A DNA stretch of 64,000 nucleotides from Natronospira bacteriovora (GCF_030848495.1 NZ_JAVDDT010000002.1:124001-188000), one strand, 5' to 3'. Positions 35,749 to 46,291 are shown, numbered from the stretch's first letter. Made by a program: numbers and translations. Notes: generated from the letters alone by a model not told the origin.

Positions 35749-36699
35749 TCAGGAGGCTCTTGGTCGCGGATTGAATTCCGGGGCGTCCAGTGGGCAGCCC
35801 GGGTAGGACGTGACGCGGCCGAACCCTTCCCCGCGCGTCCAGGCCTCGCGGGCCTCGCTGATTTCTTCCGGTTGCCGGGCAACAAAATTCCACCACATCA
35901 GAATTTCCTCCTCGAAGGGCTCACCGCCGATGAGCAGGGCGCGACTGCCCGGGGCTCCGGTAATGGTGAGGCGCTCGCGGCCGATGCCCAGATCCGCCAG
36001 TTCGCCGACCTCCGACGTGGTGGTTCCGTCCAGGTGCAGGGGGCCGTCCAGCGCCACCAGGGCATGCTCGAAGGTCGGTGCCAGCGGCAGCTCCATCTTG
36101 CCGCTGTCCCCCATTTGCAGTTCCGCGCCCACCAGGGGGCATTCCACCCGGGCGGGGGCCGTGTGAGCCAGCCACTGCCCGAGGAACAGCGTCAGGCGGC
36201 TGTCGCCCACGGCATGCTCCGGCAGCTGCGGGTGGTGCTGGAATGCCGGTTCGCCGTGGCGCCCTGATTCCGGCTGGGCCACCCACAGCTGCAGGCCGTG
36301 CAGGGTGCCGGTCTCGCCCTCCGGGCTTTCCTCGGAATGGGAAATCCCGCGGCCGGCGGTCATCAGGTTGAGCTGGCCCGGCCGGATCAGCTGTTCGTTT
36401 CCGAGGCTGTCCCGATGCAGGATGCGGCCTTCCAGCAGCCAGGTGACGGTGTGCAGGCCGATATGTGGGTGAGGTGCCACATCCAGGCCTTGTCCGGCCG
36501 AGATCGGCATGGGGCCGAAATGATCAAGAAAACACCAGGCCCCCACCATGCGCCGCTGCCGGCGGGGCATGAGCCGGTACAGATCCACGCCGGGACCCAG
36601 GGTGGCCTTGCGGCCCCGGATGGTCTCGATTGCCGTCGTGGCGTGCGGTTCATCCCGGCAGCTCAGGGCCGATCCGGGGCTGGGCAGTCGTTCACTCAT
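35749..36699 (-). CDS. pirin family bicupin protein
   Basis: A 316-aa protein with two cupin halves. The metal-binding half has PHPHIGLHTVTWLLEG and GRGISHSEESPEG, supplying the three His and one Glu seen in pirins. Bacterial pirins include quercetinase-like enzymes (YhaK/YhhW group) and regulators, so the function is open. ATG 36699 is chosen; the longer frame adds 21 residues. It is convergent with the DUF6164 gene, 7 bp apart. Confidence 0.82.
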   Translation of the reverse strand: MSERLPSPGSALSCRDEPHATTAIETIRGRKATLGPGVDLYRLMPRRQRRMVGAWCFLDHFGPMPISAGQGLDVAPHPHIGLHTVTWLLEGRILHRDSLGNEQLIRPGQLNLMTAGRGISHSEESPEGETGTLHGLQLWVAQPESGRHGEPAFQHHPQLPEHAVGDSRLTLFLGQWLAHTAPARVECPLVGAELQMGDSGKMELPLAPTFEHALVALDGPLHLDGTTTSEVGELADLGIGRERLTITGAPGSRALLIGGEPFEEEILMWWNFVARQPEEISEAREAWTRGEGFGRVTSYPGCPLDAPEFNPRPRAS

Positions 36700-37087
<388 letters not shown>

Positions 37088-37097
37088 GACAAACAGT

Positions 37098-37162
37098 GGG
37101 CCGGAGGATGAACCCTGTCCCGGCCCGTCATCCGGACCGGTGGGTGCGTGAGCCCGCCGGTC
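37098..37162 (+). promoter_or_regulatory. two hairpins between tRNA-Leu and tig
   Basis: GGGCCGG (37098-37104) pairs with CCGGCCC (37120-37126). GACCGGTGGG (37135-37144) pairs with CCCGCCGGTC (37153-37162, one T-G pair) and is followed by TTAAGTT. With no real T run this is more likely a processing or attenuation structure in the tig leader than a full terminator. Confidence 0.4.
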
Positions 37163-37184
37163 TTAAGTTATGAGGGAGTTTTCA

Positions 37185-38486
37185 ATGCAGGTTTCAGTGG
37201 AGTCCACCGGCGGTCTCAAGCGCCGGATGAAGGTTCAGGTTCCGGCCGAGCGGGTCGATCAGGAAGTGGACAGCCGTCTGCGGTCCCTGGGCCGCAAGGC
37301 CAAGCTGCCCGGCTTCCGTCCCGGCAAGGTGCCGTTCAAGGTGCTGCGCCAGCAGTACGGGGATCAGGTTCGGGCCGAGGTCATCAACGAGGTGGTTCGC
37401 TCCACCTACAGTGAGGCCCTGAGCCAGGAATCCCTTCGTCCCGCCGGCGGCCCCGAGATCAGTGATCTCAAGGATGAAGCCGGCCAGGAGCTGGAATACG
37501 AGGCCATCTTCGAGGTGTATCCGGAGATCGAGCTCAACAGCATCGAAGGCGAAACCATCGAGAAGCCCGATGTGGAGATCACCGACGACGATCTCGAGGC
37601 CATGATCGAGAACCTGCGCAAGCAGCACGGCGATTTCAAGGCCGTTGATCGTGCGGCGAAGGAAGGCGACCAGGTCCGCATTGACTTTGTTGGCAAGGTG
37701 GACGGTGAGGCCTTTGAGGGCGGCACCGGTGAAGGTGTTGACGTGGAGCTGGGCGCCGGCCGCCTGCTGGAAGACTTCGAAAAGGGCCTGAAAGGCGTCA
37801 AGGCGGGCGACGAGAAGGAAATCAAGGTCAAGTTCCCCAAGGACTATGGCAACGAGGAAATCGCCGGCAAGAAGGGCGTGTTCGATGTCAAGGTTCACGA
37901 AGTCCGCGAACTGGAGCTGCCCGAGCTTGACGAGGCCTTCTGCGAGAAGTTCGGCATCACCGAGGGTGGCGTCGAGAAGCTGCGCGAGGAAGTGAAGGCC
38001 AACATGCAGCGGGAGCTGGACCAGACCCTGGACAACCACATCCGCGAAAAGGCCCTGGAGAAACTGGTCGAGAAGAACGACGTCGAGGTTCCCGAGGCCA
38101 TGGTCGACGCCGAGATCGAACAGCTCAAGCAGGATACCCTGCAGCGCATGGGTGTCACCGACCCGGCCAAGGCCCCGGATCTGCCCCGCGACATGTTCGT
38201 CGAGCAGGCCACCCGCCGAGTCAAGGTCGGGCTGCTGATGGGCGAAGTGATCCGCAAGCACGAGCTCAAGCCCGGCGAGGAAGCCATCAAGGTGGTGCTG
38301 GATCGCCTCACCGCCGGTCAGGACAATGCCGAGGAGCTGGCCAAGCAGTACCGGGCCAATCCCCAGGCCATGCAGCAGATCCAGTCCATGGCCCTGGAGC
38401 AGCAGGTGGTGGACAAACTGCTGGACGAGGCCGAGCTCAAGCCCGTCAAGAAGGGCTTCCAGGACGTGATGAACTTCGGTCGCTGA
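37185..38486 (+). CDS. tig: trigger factor
   Basis: A 433-aa ribosome-bound chaperone and prolyl isomerase. The ribosome-docking signature is intact in [20 protein letters not shown] (residues about 42-61). The FKBP-type domain occupies about 150-245 ([20 protein letters not shown]), and the rest forms the helical cradle. Length is normal. ATG 37185 follows GAGGGA; a start at 37170 is less likely. It opens the conserved tig-clpP-clpX-lon-hupB-ppiD block. Confidence 0.96.
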   Translation: MQVSVESTGGLKRRMKVQVPAERVDQEVDSRLRSLGRKAKLPGFRPGKVPFKVLRQQYGDQVRAEVINEVVRSTYSEALSQESLRPAGGPEISDLKDEAGQELEYEAIFEVYPEIELNSIEGETIEKPDVEITDDDLEAMIENLRKQHGDFKAVDRAAKEGDQVRIDFVGKVDGEAFEGGTGEGVDVELGAGRLLEDFEKGLKGVKAGDEKEIKVKFPKDYGNEEIAGKKGVFDVKVHEVRELELPELDEAFCEKFGITEGGVEKLREEVKANMQRELDQTLDNHIREKALEKLVEKNDVEVPEAMVDAEIEQLKQDTLQRMGVTDPAKAPDLPRDMFVEQATRRVKVGLLMGEVIRKHELKPGEEAIKVVLDRLTAGQDNAEELAKQYRANPQAMQQIQSMALEQQVVDKLLDEAELKPVKKGFQDVMNFGR

Positions 38487-38520
38487 TACTCCTCCAAACA
38501 GGACAACAGGAAGCGCAATT

Positions 38521-39159
38521 ATGAGCACTCATGGCAACGGCGGCGCACTGGACACCAGCGCCCTGAATCTGGTGCCGATTGTCGTCGAGCAGACCGCTCG
38601 CGGCGAGCGTAGCTACGACATCTATTCCCGCCTCCTCAAGGAGCGGGTCATCTTCGCCGTGGGTCCGGTCGAGGACTACATGGCGAACCTGATCGTGGCG
38701 CAGATGCTGTTCCTGGAGTCCGAAAATCCGGACAAGGACATCCACCTCTACATCAACTCGCCGGGCGGTCACGTCAGTGCGGGCCTGGCCATCTACGACA
38801 CCATGCAGTTCATTCGGCCGGATGTGAGCACCATCTGCGTGGGGCAGGCCGCCAGCATGGGTGCCGTGCTGCTGGCGGGAGGCGCCAAGGGAAAACGGCA
38901 TTCCCTGGAGCACTCCCGCATCATGATTCACCAGCCTCTGGGCGGTTTTCAGGGGCAGGCCTCGGATATCGATATCCATGCCAAGGAAATCCTCAAGACC
39001 CGTGAGCGCCTGAACCAGCTACTGTCGAAGGACACCGGACAGCCCATGGAGCAGATCCAGAAGGATACGGATCGTGACAACTTCATGAGCAGTGCCGAAG
39101 CCGTGGATTACGGGCTGATCGACAGCGTTCTCAGCCGCCGGGATCTGCCGAGCGAATAA
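38521..39159 (+). CDS. clpP: ATP-dependent Clp protease proteolytic subunit
   Basis: A 212-aa serine protease that forms the tetradecameric chamber fed by ClpX or ClpA. The catalytic residues are recognisable: Ser112 in [12 protein letters not shown], His137 in IMIHQPLGG, and the Asp in [10 protein letters not shown]. An N-terminal propeptide of about 15-20 residues is expected to be removed. It begins 34 bp after tig, with AGGAAG upstream. Confidence 0.96.
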   Translation: MSTHGNGGALDTSALNLVPIVVEQTARGERSYDIYSRLLKERVIFAVGPVEDYMANLIVAQMLFLESENPDKDIHLYINSPGGHVSAGLAIYDTMQFIRPDVSTICVGQAASMGAVLLAGGAKGKRHSLEHSRIMIHQPLGGFQGQASDIDIHAKEILKTRERLNQLLSKDTGQPMEQIQKDTDRDNFMSSAEAVDYGLIDSVLSRRDLPSE

Positions 39160-39221
39160 GGTGTCATCGCGGCTGGCCGGACCAGTGGCCGGCCGGGCGG
39201 GTCAGGCGGCCCTCCGGGGGC

Positions 39222-39320
39222 TTGGGTGGCCCCGGTTGCCATGCTATACATAATGGTGTGAGGGAAGGCGCCAGGCGCCTTTCCCGGCATCGACGCGCCG
39301 GCCGGAACCATCCGGCCGGC
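39222..39320 (+). promoter_or_regulatory. clpX promoter candidate and structured leader
   Basis: TTGGGT (39222-39227), a 17-bp spacer and TATACA (39245-39250) form a weak promoter. Downstream lie two strong hairpins: GGGAAGGCGCC against GGCGCCTTTCCC around 39262-39284, and a perfect 10-bp stem GCCGGCCGGA/TCCGGCCGGC with an ACCA loop (39297-39320). clpX begins 34 bp later. No T run follows either hairpin. Confidence 0.45.
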
Positions 39321-39353
39321 CAAACTCACCGCCAGGCGAGGCTGAGACAAGTA

Positions 39354-40634
39354 ATGACCGACGAGAAGGGCGGCAAGAACGACGACGGCAAGCTGCTGTA
39401 TTGCTCATTCTGCGGCAAGAGCCAGCATGAGGTGCGCAAGCTGATTGCCGGGCCATCCGTTTTTGTCTGTGACGAATGCGTGGAGCTTTGCAATGACATC
39501 ATCCGCGAGGAGATGCAGGAGAGCTCCGAGTCCGGACGCAGCGAGCTGCCCACCCCCCAGGAAATCAATGATGTCCTCGGGGAGTACGTGATCGGCCAGG
39601 AACGGGCCAAGAAGGTCCTCTCCGTGGCGGTTTACAACCATTACAAGCGGCTTGAATCGGCCCAGCGCAAGGATGATGTGGAGCTATCGAAGAGCAATAT
39701 CCTGCTCATCGGGCCCACCGGTTGCGGCAAGACTCTGCTCGCCGAGACCCTGGCGCGTCTGCTCAATGTGCCGTTCACCATTGCCGACGCCACCACCCTG
39801 ACCGAAGCCGGTTATGTGGGGGAAGACGTCGAGAACATCATCCAGAAGCTGCTGCAGAAGTGTGACTACGATGTGGAAAAGGCCCAGACGGGCATTGTCT
39901 ACATTGATGAAATCGACAAGATTTCCCGCAAGTCGGACAATCCCTCCATCACCCGTGACGTCTCGGGCGAGGGCGTGCAGCAGGCCCTGCTCAAGCTGAT
40001 CGAAGGCACGGTGGCTTCGGTGCCGCCCCAGGGTGGGCGCAAGCACCCCCAGCAGGAATTCCTGCAGGTGGACACCTCCAATATCCTGTTCATCGTGGGG
40101 GGTGCCTTCGCCGGCCTGGAAAAGGTCATCCGTGACCGCTCCAAGAAGAGTGGCATCGGGTTTGCCGCCGAGGTTCATTCCCGCGACGAGAACGTCAATG
40201 TGGGCGAAGTCCTGCATGACGTGGAACCGGAAGATCTGATCAAGTTCGGCCTGATCCCCGAGTTCGTCGGTCGTCTGCCCGTGGTGGCAACGCTGGAAGA
40301 GCTGGACGAGGACGCGCTGATCAAGATTCTGGTCGAGCCCAAGAACTCCGTGGTCAAGCAGTATCGCAAGCTGTTCGAGATGGAAGGTGTGGAACTGGAT
40401 TTCCGCGACGACGGCCTGCGTGCCGTGGCCCGCAAGGCCATGGAACGCAAGACCGGGGCCCGCGGCCTGCGAACCATCCTCGAGGGCGTGTTGCTTGACA
40501 CCATGTACGACCTGCCCTCCATGGAGAATGTGGAGAAGGTGGTGGTGGATGAAGCCGTCATCAACGGCGAAGCCCGGCCCTACATCATCTACCACTCGGA
40601 AGAGAAGGCGGTCGCCGGATCCGGCGAGGAGTAG
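39354..40634 (+). CDS. clpX: ATP-dependent Clp protease ATP-binding subunit ClpX
   Basis: A 426-aa AAA+ unfoldase that recognises substrates and feeds ClpP. The N-terminal zinc-binding domain has four Cys ([11 protein letters not shown] and [10 protein letters not shown]). Walker A is [16 protein letters not shown], Walker B is [11 protein letters not shown], and the ClpP-contacting loop region lies further on. ATG 39354 gives the normal N-terminus. The frame open upstream to 39222 crosses the hairpin leader and is not coding. A terminator lies 50 bp after the stop. Confidence 0.96.
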   Translation: MTDEKGGKNDDGKLLYCSFCGKSQHEVRKLIAGPSVFVCDECVELCNDIIREEMQESSESGRSELPTPQEINDVLGEYVIGQERAKKVLSVAVYNHYKRLESAQRKDDVELSKSNILLIGPTGCGKTLLAETLARLLNVPFTIADATTLTEAGYVGEDVENIIQKLLQKCDYDVEKAQTGIVYIDEIDKISRKSDNPSITRDVSGEGVQQALLKLIEGTVASVPPQGGRKHPQQEFLQVDTSNILFIVGGAFAGLEKVIRDRSKKSGIGFAAEVHSRDENVNVGEVLHDVEPEDLIKFGLIPEFVGRLPVVATLEELDEDALIKILVEPKNSVVKQYRKLFEMEGVELDFRDDGLRAVARKAMERKTGARGLRTILEGVLLDTMYDLPSMENVEKVVVDEAVINGEARPYIIYHSEEKAVAGSGEE

Positions 40635-40683
40635 GCATCCTGGCTCGGTCCGGGCCGACAAGGCTGGGATGCGGCCACGAATC

Positions 40684-40716
40684 GGGCCCCGCAATGTGGC
40701 GTTGCGGGGCCTTTTG
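40684..40716 (+). terminator. intrinsic terminator of clpX
   Basis: A perfect 10-bp stem (GGCCCCGCAA with TTGCGGGGCC) and a 7-base loop are followed by TTTT. It separates clpX from the lon promoter. Confidence 0.85.
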
Positions 40717-40719
40717 GTT

Positions 40720-40748
40720 CTTGAAAGGCCTTCCCATCGCCCCCACAT
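40720..40748 (+). promoter_or_regulatory. candidate sigma-32 (heat-shock) promoter of lon
   Basis: CTTGAAA (40720-40726) is a perfect heat-shock -35 core. After 13 bases comes CCCCCACAT (40740-40748), close to the CCCCATNT -10. Placement about 80 bp before the lon start and straight after the clpX terminator fits heat induction of lon, as known in E. coli. Confidence 0.7.
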
Positions 40749-40829
40749 CCAGTCCAGACTGAGACGATTCGACCCCGGATGCGCCACGGCTCTCGTGCCG
40801 GCCGTATCCCCTGCAAGAGGTCACACCTG

Positions 40830-43289
40830 ATGAGTGATGAAGAACGCATGAGCGAAGAAGCCCGGGAACCCATCCTCGAGGAAGGGGACCGTATGCAGGT
40901 TCCGGTGCTGCCGCTCCGGGATGTGGTCGTGTATCCACATATGGTCATCCCCCTGTTCGTGGGGCGCGAGAAGTCCATCCAGGCCCTGGAGCAGGCCATG
41001 GAGCGGGGCAAGCAGGTTCTGCTGGTGGCCCAGAAAAGCGCGGAGGTGGATGATCCCGGTGAGCAGGACATCTACCGGGTCGGAACCCTGGCGCAGATCC
41101 TGCAATTGCTGAAACTCCCCGACGGCACCGTAAAGGTTCTGGTGGAAGGGGTTCAGCGCGCCCGCATCACCGAACTGGATGACGCTGAATTCTTTACCGC
41201 TGAAGTGGCCGCCGTGTCCGAAGACGAACGCTACGACGAGCGGGAGATCGACGTTCTCATGCGTTCGGTGATTTCCCAGTTCGACCAGTACGTGAAGCTG
41301 AACAAGAAGGTGCCGCCGGAAGTGCTGACTTCCCTCAGCGGTATCGATGCCCCCGGTCGTCTGGCGGACACCGTGGTGGCGCACATGGCGCTCAAGCTGG
41401 AAGAAAAGCAGCAGATCCTGGAACTGGACAGCGTCCGTGAGCGCCTGGAACATGTGCTCGGGCTGATCGAGGGTGAGATCGACATTCTGCAGGTGGAGCG
41501 GCGCATCCGCGGCCGCGTCAAGCAGCAGATGGAGAAGAGCCAGCGCGAGTACTACCTCAATGAGCAGATGAAGGCCATCCAGAAAGAACTGGGTGACATG
41601 GAGGACGCGCCCAACGAGCTGGAAAACCTCGAGAAGAAGATCGAGGAGTCCGGCATGCCGAAGGAGGCCATGGACAAGGCCAATAACGAGCTCAACAAGC
41701 TCAAGCTGATGTCGCCCATGTCGGCCGAGGCCACCGTGGTGCGCAATTACATCGACTGGCTGACCAGCGTGCCATGGAAGAAGCGCAGTCGCATCCGCAA
41801 GGATCTGGCTCGCGCCCAGCGGATCCTGGATGAAGACCATTTCGGACTGGAGAAGGTCAAGGAACGCATCCTGGAATACCTGGCCGTTCAGCACCGGGTG
41901 AAAAAGCTCAAGGGGCCCATCCTCTGTCTCGTGGGTCCGCCCGGCGTGGGCAAGACCTCACTGGGGCGGAGCATTGCCCGTGCCACCGGTCGCAAGTTCG
42001 TGCGCATGTCCCTGGGTGGCGTGCGTGACGAGGCCGAGATCCGTGGTCACCGCCGCACCTATATCGGTTCGCTGCCGGGCAAGATCACACAGAACATGGC
42101 CAAGGTAGGCGTCAAGAATCCGCTCTTCCTGCTTGATGAAGTCGACAAGATGGCCATGGATTTTCGTGGTGATCCGGCCTCTGCTCTTTTGGAAGTGCTT
42201 GATCCGGAACAGAATTCCACCTTCGGGGACCACTACCTGGAAGTGGATTTCGATCTGTCCGATGTCATGTTCGTGTGCACCGCCAATACCCTCAACATTC
42301 CGGCACCACTGCTGGATCGCATGGAAGTGATTCGTCTGGCCGGTTACACCGAGGACGAGAAGCTCAGCATTGCCCGGGAGTTCCTGCTGCCCAAGCAGAT
42401 CCGCGACAACGGGCTCAAGGATCAGGAGATCAGCGTCTCCGATGACACCTTGCGAGCGGTGATTCGCACCTATACCCGCGAGTCGGGTGTGCGCAGCCTG
42501 GAGCGGGAAGTCTCCAAGATCTGCCGCAAGGTGGTGAAGAAGCTTCTGCTCGAGAAGGAGACCACGCACATCGAGGTGACGCCGGATAACCTGAGTGACT
42601 TCCTGGGTGTGCCGCGTTATCGCTTCGGTCGCGCTGAAGAGCATGACCAGGTCGGGCAGGTCACCGGTCTGGCCTGGACGGAAGTGGGCGGCGAGTTGCT
42701 GACCATTGAGAGTACGGTCATGCCCGGCAAGGGCAAGCTGATTCAGACCGGTCAGCTCGGTGATGTGATGCAGGAATCCATTCAGGCGGCCATGACGGTC
42801 GTGCGCAGTCGCACTGGCATGCTCGGGGTTCCGGGGGATTTCCATCAGCAGAATGATGTGCACGTGCACGTCCCCGAGGGCGCAACGCCGAAGGACGGCC
42901 CCAGTGCGGGCATCGGCATGTGCACCGCTCTGGTTTCTTCACTCACTGGCATTCCGGTGCGTGCGGATGTGGCCATGACGGGCGAAATCACTCTGCGTGG
43001 TGAAGTGCTGCCCATCGGCGGGCTGAAGGAGAAGCTCCTCGCAGCCCACCGTGGCGGGATTACAACAGTGGTGATTCCCGACGAGAACCGCAAGGATCTG
43101 GTGGACATCCCCGAGAATATCAAGGAAAAGATCGACATCCGCCCGGTGAAGTGGATCGATGAAGTGCTCAAGATCGCGCTCACCCGGATGCCCGAGGGCA
43201 AGGCTTCGGAGCCGGAGGCGGGTGGCGCCAAGCCGGCCTCGGAGGAGGCCGCCGGAAAAGAAGACAAGGACGGCGTTCGCCCTCATTGA
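40830..43289 (+). CDS. lon: ATP-dependent serine protease La
   Basis: An 819-aa AAA+ protease that degrades misfolded and short-lived regulatory proteins. The N-terminal substrate domain opens [20 protein letters not shown]. Walker A is [12 protein letters not shown] and Walker B is [10 protein letters not shown]. The Ser-Lys dyad is Ser692 in KDGPSAGIG and Lys735 in [10 protein letters not shown], 43 residues apart as in E. coli. ATG 40830 has AAGAGG upstream; ATG 40848 is possible. The C-terminal 25 residues are a low-complexity Glu/Ala/Lys tail. A hairpin overlaps the stop. Confidence 0.96.
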   Translation: MSDEERMSEEAREPILEEGDRMQVPVLPLRDVVVYPHMVIPLFVGREKSIQALEQAMERGKQVLLVAQKSAEVDDPGEQDIYRVGTLAQILQLLKLPDGTVKVLVEGVQRARITELDDAEFFTAEVAAVSEDERYDEREIDVLMRSVISQFDQYVKLNKKVPPEVLTSLSGIDAPGRLADTVVAHMALKLEEKQQILELDSVRERLEHVLGLIEGEIDILQVERRIRGRVKQQMEKSQREYYLNEQMKAIQKELGDMEDAPNELENLEKKIEESGMPKEAMDKANNELNKLKLMSPMSAEATVVRNYIDWLTSVPWKKRSRIRKDLARAQRILDEDHFGLEKVKERILEYLAVQHRVKKLKGPILCLVGPPGVGKTSLGRSIARATGRKFVRMSLGGVRDEAEIRGHRRTYIGSLPGKITQNMAKVGVKNPLFLLDEVDKMAMDFRGDPASALLEVLDPEQNSTFGDHYLEVDFDLSDVMFVCTANTLNIPAPLLDRMEVIRLAGYTEDEKLSIAREFLLPKQIRDNGLKDQEISVSDDTLRAVIRTYTRESGVRSLEREVSKICRKVVKKLLLEKETTHIEVTPDNLSDFLGVPRYRFGRAEEHDQVGQVTGLAWTEVGGELLTIESTVMPGKGKLIQTGQLGDVMQESIQAAMTVVRSRTGMLGVPGDFHQQNDVHVHVPEGATPKDGPSAGIGMCTALVSSLTGIPVRADVAMTGEITLRGEVLPIGGLKEKLLAAHRGGITTVVIPDENRKDLVDIPENIKEKIDIRPVKWIDEVLKIALTRMPEGKASEPEAGGAKPASEEAAGKEDKDGVRPH

Positions 43290-43300
43290 GGGTGAACGCC
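43272..43300 (+). terminator. hairpin overlapping the lon stop codon
   Basis: GGCGTTCGCCCTC and GAGGGTGAACGCC form a 13-bp stem (one G-T pair) with a 3-base ATT loop. The stop codon TGA starts in the loop. No T run follows, so this may protect the lon 3' end or act as a weak terminator. Confidence 0.5.
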
Positions 43301-43322
43301 GAAATCCGTTGATCCATGCTGG

Positions 43323-43352
43323 TTGACACCCATTTTCGCGTGTTGGTATAAC
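43323..43352 (+). promoter_or_regulatory. hupB promoter P1
   Basis: A consensus -35 TTGACA (43323-43328), an 18-bp spacer and TATAAC (43347-43352). About 190 bp before the hupB start. Confidence 0.65.
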
Positions 43353-43399
43353 GCAATGGTCGCTTGATGGTGATAGGCACCAGAAAGTGAGAAACACGG

Positions 43400-43428
43400 T
43401 TGCCGCGAATTCTGAATGCTGACATAAT
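43400..43428 (+). promoter_or_regulatory. hupB promoter P2
   Basis: TTGCCG (43400-43405), a 17-bp spacer and CATAAT (43423-43428). Together with P1 it would give tandem promoters for hupB and, by read-through, the two following tRNAs. Confidence 0.5.
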
Positions 43429-43544
43429 GCCCCGCCTCATGGAGGTGAGCAGTCGGGGCCGGCAAGGATTTTGTCCAGCTTGGCAGACATTGCCTGCCTT
43501 CGGAATCTCGCGGATATTCCACCGCTAACAGGGGAAAGGTTTCC

Positions 43545-43817
43545 ATGAATAAACAGGAACTGATCGAAGCCGTGGCCGCGTCCGCGGATCTGTCCAAGGC
43601 CGATGCCACTCGTGCCGTTGATTCCATGGTTGACACCGTGACCCAGGCCCTCAAGAAGGGCGACCAGGTCACTCTCGTCGGTTTTGGCACCTTCTCCGTG
43701 AAGGAGCGCGCTGCCCGTACCGGCCGTAACCCGCAGACCGGCGCTACCATCCAGATCGCTGCCAGCAAGGTTCCGGGTTTCAAGGCTGGTAAAGCGCTCA
43801 AGGATGCAGTAAACTAA
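43545..43817 (+). CDS. hupB: DNA-binding protein HU-beta
   Basis: A 90-aa nucleoid protein that binds and bends DNA as a dimer. It begins [20 protein letters not shown]. The DNA-binding arm has [20 protein letters not shown], with the intercalating Pro in R-N-P. The C-terminus [15 protein letters not shown] is typical of HU-beta. GGGGAAAGG lies upstream. It lies between lon and ppiD as in E. coli, with two tRNA genes inserted after it. Confidence 0.96.
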   Translation: MNKQELIEAVAASADLSKADATRAVDSMVDTVTQALKKGDQVTLVGFGTFSVKERAARTGRNPQTGATIQIAASKVPGFKAGKALKDAVN

Positions 43818-43829
43818 GCAGCTCCTTGA

Positions 43830-43905
43830 GGGTGCTTAGCTCAGCTGGGAGAGCATCGCCCTTACAAGGCGAGGGTCGGAGGTTCGAGCCCTCCAGCACC
43901 CACCA
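43830..43905 (+). tRNA. tRNA-Val (TAC)
   Basis: 76 nt with encoded CCA. The acceptor GGGTGCT pairs with AGCACCC. The anticodon stem CGCC/GGCG holds the loop CTTACAA, giving TAC. It starts 13 bp after hupB, so it is probably processed from the hupB transcript. Confidence 0.95.
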
Positions 43906-43913
43906 GTCAAAGT

Positions 43914-43990
43914 GGAGTGGTAGTTCAGTTGGTTAGAATACCGGCCTGTCACGCCGGGGGTCGCGGGTTCGAGTCCCGTCCACTCCGCCA
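43914..43990 (+). tRNA. tRNA-Asp (GTC)
   Basis: 77 nt with encoded CCA. The acceptor GGAGTGG pairs with CCACTCC. The anticodon loop CTGTCAC gives GTC. It is 8 bp after tRNA-Val and 3 bp before a strong terminator. Confidence 0.95.
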
Positions 43991-43992
43991 TA

Positions 43993-44025
43993 TAAAAAGA
44001 GCGCCCCACGGGCGCTCTTTTTTTT
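43993..44025 (+). terminator. intrinsic terminator after tRNA-Asp
   Basis: AAAAAGAGCGCCC, CAC loop and GGGCGCTC are followed by eight T. A strong terminator closing the hupB-tRNA-Val-tRNA-Asp unit. Confidence 0.92.
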
Positions 44026-44247
44026 GCACTGTCTTTTTCTACCGTTGATGACCGCCCGGCAAGGATTCAGCGTAGATGCGCCGAAAATAGTGGCCTCCAG
44101 GCTTTGAGCCGGGGGGCATTTGGTGGCATGCTACTCCATTGTTCCGAACACGCGGATTCCGCCCGGGCAACAGTAGTGAACGGGCATTCCGATCATCATG
44201 GGGGGTCCGGATCAGCGGACCGTACAGACTGCCTCTAAAGAGTACTT

Positions 44248-46164
44248 ATGCTTCAGTCCATCAGAGATAACATCACCGGCTGGATTGCCTGGGTCGTCGT
44301 GATCCTGCTCAGCATTCCCTTTGCCCTGTTTGGCATCAACACCTACTTCGAGGGCCGCTTCTCGAACGACGTGGCTCGCGTCAACGGGGAAGAGTTGACC
44401 AACCAGGCCTTCCGAGAACGTTACCAGAACCAGTACCAGCAGATTCGCCAGATGTTCGGTGACCAGTTCGATCCGGAAATGATCGACGAAGAACGTCTGC
44501 GTCGCCAGGTTCTGGATCAGATGATCGAGGAAGAACTCCTGGTTCAGCGTGCCGACGATCAGCGTTATCGGGTTTCCGAAGAGGAAATCATTGCCCAGAT
44601 TCAGAGCTTCGAGGCCTTCCAGGTCAACGGTCGTTTCGACATGGACCGTTATCGAGGCTTGCTGCGTGCCCAGGGCATGACGCCCGCCATGCTGGAGCGC
44701 CGTATCGAGCGCGACATGAAGAGTCGCCTGATCCAGAATGCGATTACCGGCTCTGCGTTCGCCACGGAGCTGGAAGTTCAGCGCATGGCCGCGCTTGAAG
44801 GACAGCAGCGCAGCTTCAGCGAGATTCGTTTCGCACTGGATGACTTCCTTGCTCGTGTGGAGGTTAGTGAGGAGGAAGTCGAAGCATACTATCAGGCCAA
44901 TTCGAACCAGTTCATGACCGAAGAGGCGGTGGATCTGGAATACGTCCAACTGGCCCTCTCCAGTATTGCGGAGACAATTGATGTCAGCGAGGAAGAGCTG
45001 CGCGATGCCTGGGAAGCGAATCGGGCCGCCTTCATGGAAGACGAGGAGCGTTACGCCCGTCATATTCTGATTGCCGTGGATAACGGTGAAGATGAAGCCC
45101 GCGCTCGCATCGAGGCGCTGGCCGACCGCCTGGCCGAGGGTGAATCCTTCGAGACACTGGCTCGTGATTATTCCGACGATCCGCTGTCCGGCGCCGAAGG
45201 TGGCAGCCTGGGCTGGGTCTTGCCAGGCGACATGGTGGATGAAGTGGATCGTGCCATCTTCGAGCTGGAAGCCGGGGAAGTCAGTGAAATTGTTCGCAGT
45301 GAGTTCGGCTTCCATCTGATTCGAGTTGACGAAATCGAAAGTCCCGAGCCCATGCCGTTTGAAGACGCCCGGGATGAACTGCTGGCCGAACTGCGTCAGG
45401 AGAAAGCCGAACGGGACTACTACGATCAGCGTGAAAAACTCGCGGATGAGTCTTTCGCCAATCCCGACGATCTCTCCCACATCGCCAGCATCATGGATCT
45501 TGAGATTCGTGAGCAGTCCAGCGTCACACGTGACGGCGGTGACGGCATTGCCGATCATGCCCGCGTGCGTCGTGAGGCCTTCAGCGACATGGTGCTGCGT
45601 GAGCGCATGAACAGTGACCCCATCGAGCTGGACGATGAGCGCGTGGTGGTGATTCGAGTGACCGACCATCATCCGGCCGAGCAGCGTCCTCTCGAGGAGG
45701 TAGCCGGCGAGATTCGTGACCGGCTCACGCGGGAGAAGGCGCAGGCGGAAGCCGAGTTGCGGGCGGAGGAGCTGCTCGCCCAACTGCGTGACGGGCGTGA
45801 CCCGGCGGAACTGGCTGAGGAAGCCAATCTTCGTCTGGACGGCCCCCGCAGCGTGGGTCGCGGGGATCGTGAGCTGGATTCCCGTGTAAGCCAGCACCTG
45901 TTCCGCCTGCCACGGCCCACCGACGGCGATGTCTTCGATCTGGTTCAGCGGGATGACGGTGATCTTGCCCTGCTGATGCTGCACACCGTCGAGACACCCG
46001 AGCTGGCGGAGTTGTCCGAGCGGGAGATCGAGCAGCGCCAGGCGAACCTGCGCCAGCAGATGGCCCGCAATGATTTCAACGCCTATCTGCGCGAGCTGCG
46101 CCGTACCGCCGACGTGGAAGTGCTGGTTGATACGGCGGATGAGGACGAGGTGTTCGGGCGCTGA
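44248..46164 (+). CDS. ppiD: PpiD-like periplasmic folding factor (SurA_N and parvulin domains)
   Basis: A 638-aa inner-membrane-anchored periplasmic chaperone. The N-terminus (MLQSIRDNITGWIAWVVVIL) is cytoplasmic plus one membrane helix. Residues about 35-220 are the SurA_N-like chaperone region. A parvulin domain spans about 265-370 (RYARHILIAVDNGEDEARAR, then GGSLGWVLPGDMVDEVDRAI, then SEFGFHLIRVDEI). The C-terminal half is another helical chaperone region. Length is normal. AAAGAG lies upstream of the ATG. The preceding 220 bp hold a GGTCCG/CGGACC hairpin and a weak promoter-like TTGAGC-N17-CATGCT. Confidence 0.92.
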   Translation: MLQSIRDNITGWIAWVVVILLSIPFALFGINTYFEGRFSNDVARVNGEELTNQAFRERYQNQYQQIRQMFGDQFDPEMIDEERLRRQVLDQMIEEELLVQRADDQRYRVSEEEIIAQIQSFEAFQVNGRFDMDRYRGLLRAQGMTPAMLERRIERDMKSRLIQNAITGSAFATELEVQRMAALEGQQRSFSEIRFALDDFLARVEVSEEEVEAYYQANSNQFMTEEAVDLEYVQLALSSIAETIDVSEEELRDAWEANRAAFMEDEERYARHILIAVDNGEDEARARIEALADRLAEGESFETLARDYSDDPLSGAEGGSLGWVLPGDMVDEVDRAIFELEAGEVSEIVRSEFGFHLIRVDEIESPEPMPFEDARDELLAELRQEKAERDYYDQREKLADESFANPDDLSHIASIMDLEIREQSSVTRDGGDGIADHARVRREAFSDMVLRERMNSDPIELDDERVVVIRVTDHHPAEQRPLEEVAGEIRDRLTREKAQAEAELRAEELLAQLRDGRDPAELAEEANLRLDGPRSVGRGDRELDSRVSQHLFRLPRPTDGDVFDLVQRDDGDLALLMLHTVETPELAELSEREIEQRQANLRQQMARNDFNAYLRELRRTADVEVLVDTADEDEVFGR

Positions 46165-46186
46165 GTATCCCGAGCCCCGATAAGGC

Positions 46187-46213
46187 AAGACCCACCGTTC
46201 ATCGGTGGGTCTT
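46187..46213 (+). terminator. terminator-like hairpin after ppiD
   Basis: A perfect 11-bp stem (AAGACCCACCG with CGGTGGGTCTT) and 5-base loop, 23 bp after the ppiD stop. Only two T end the stem, so efficiency is uncertain. Confidence 0.6.
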
Positions 46214-46291
46214 CTGCGTCAGGGCCAGTATCTGGCCCGCTGGCCCGCGACCGTGGGTGGCCTGAAACCGAAAGCCCGGCAGGAGACTGGA

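Noticed and set aside
44212-46188. 658-aa open frame antisense to ppiD
   Set aside because: It mirrors the ppiD codons; no start signal or recognisable domain. High-GC shadow frame.
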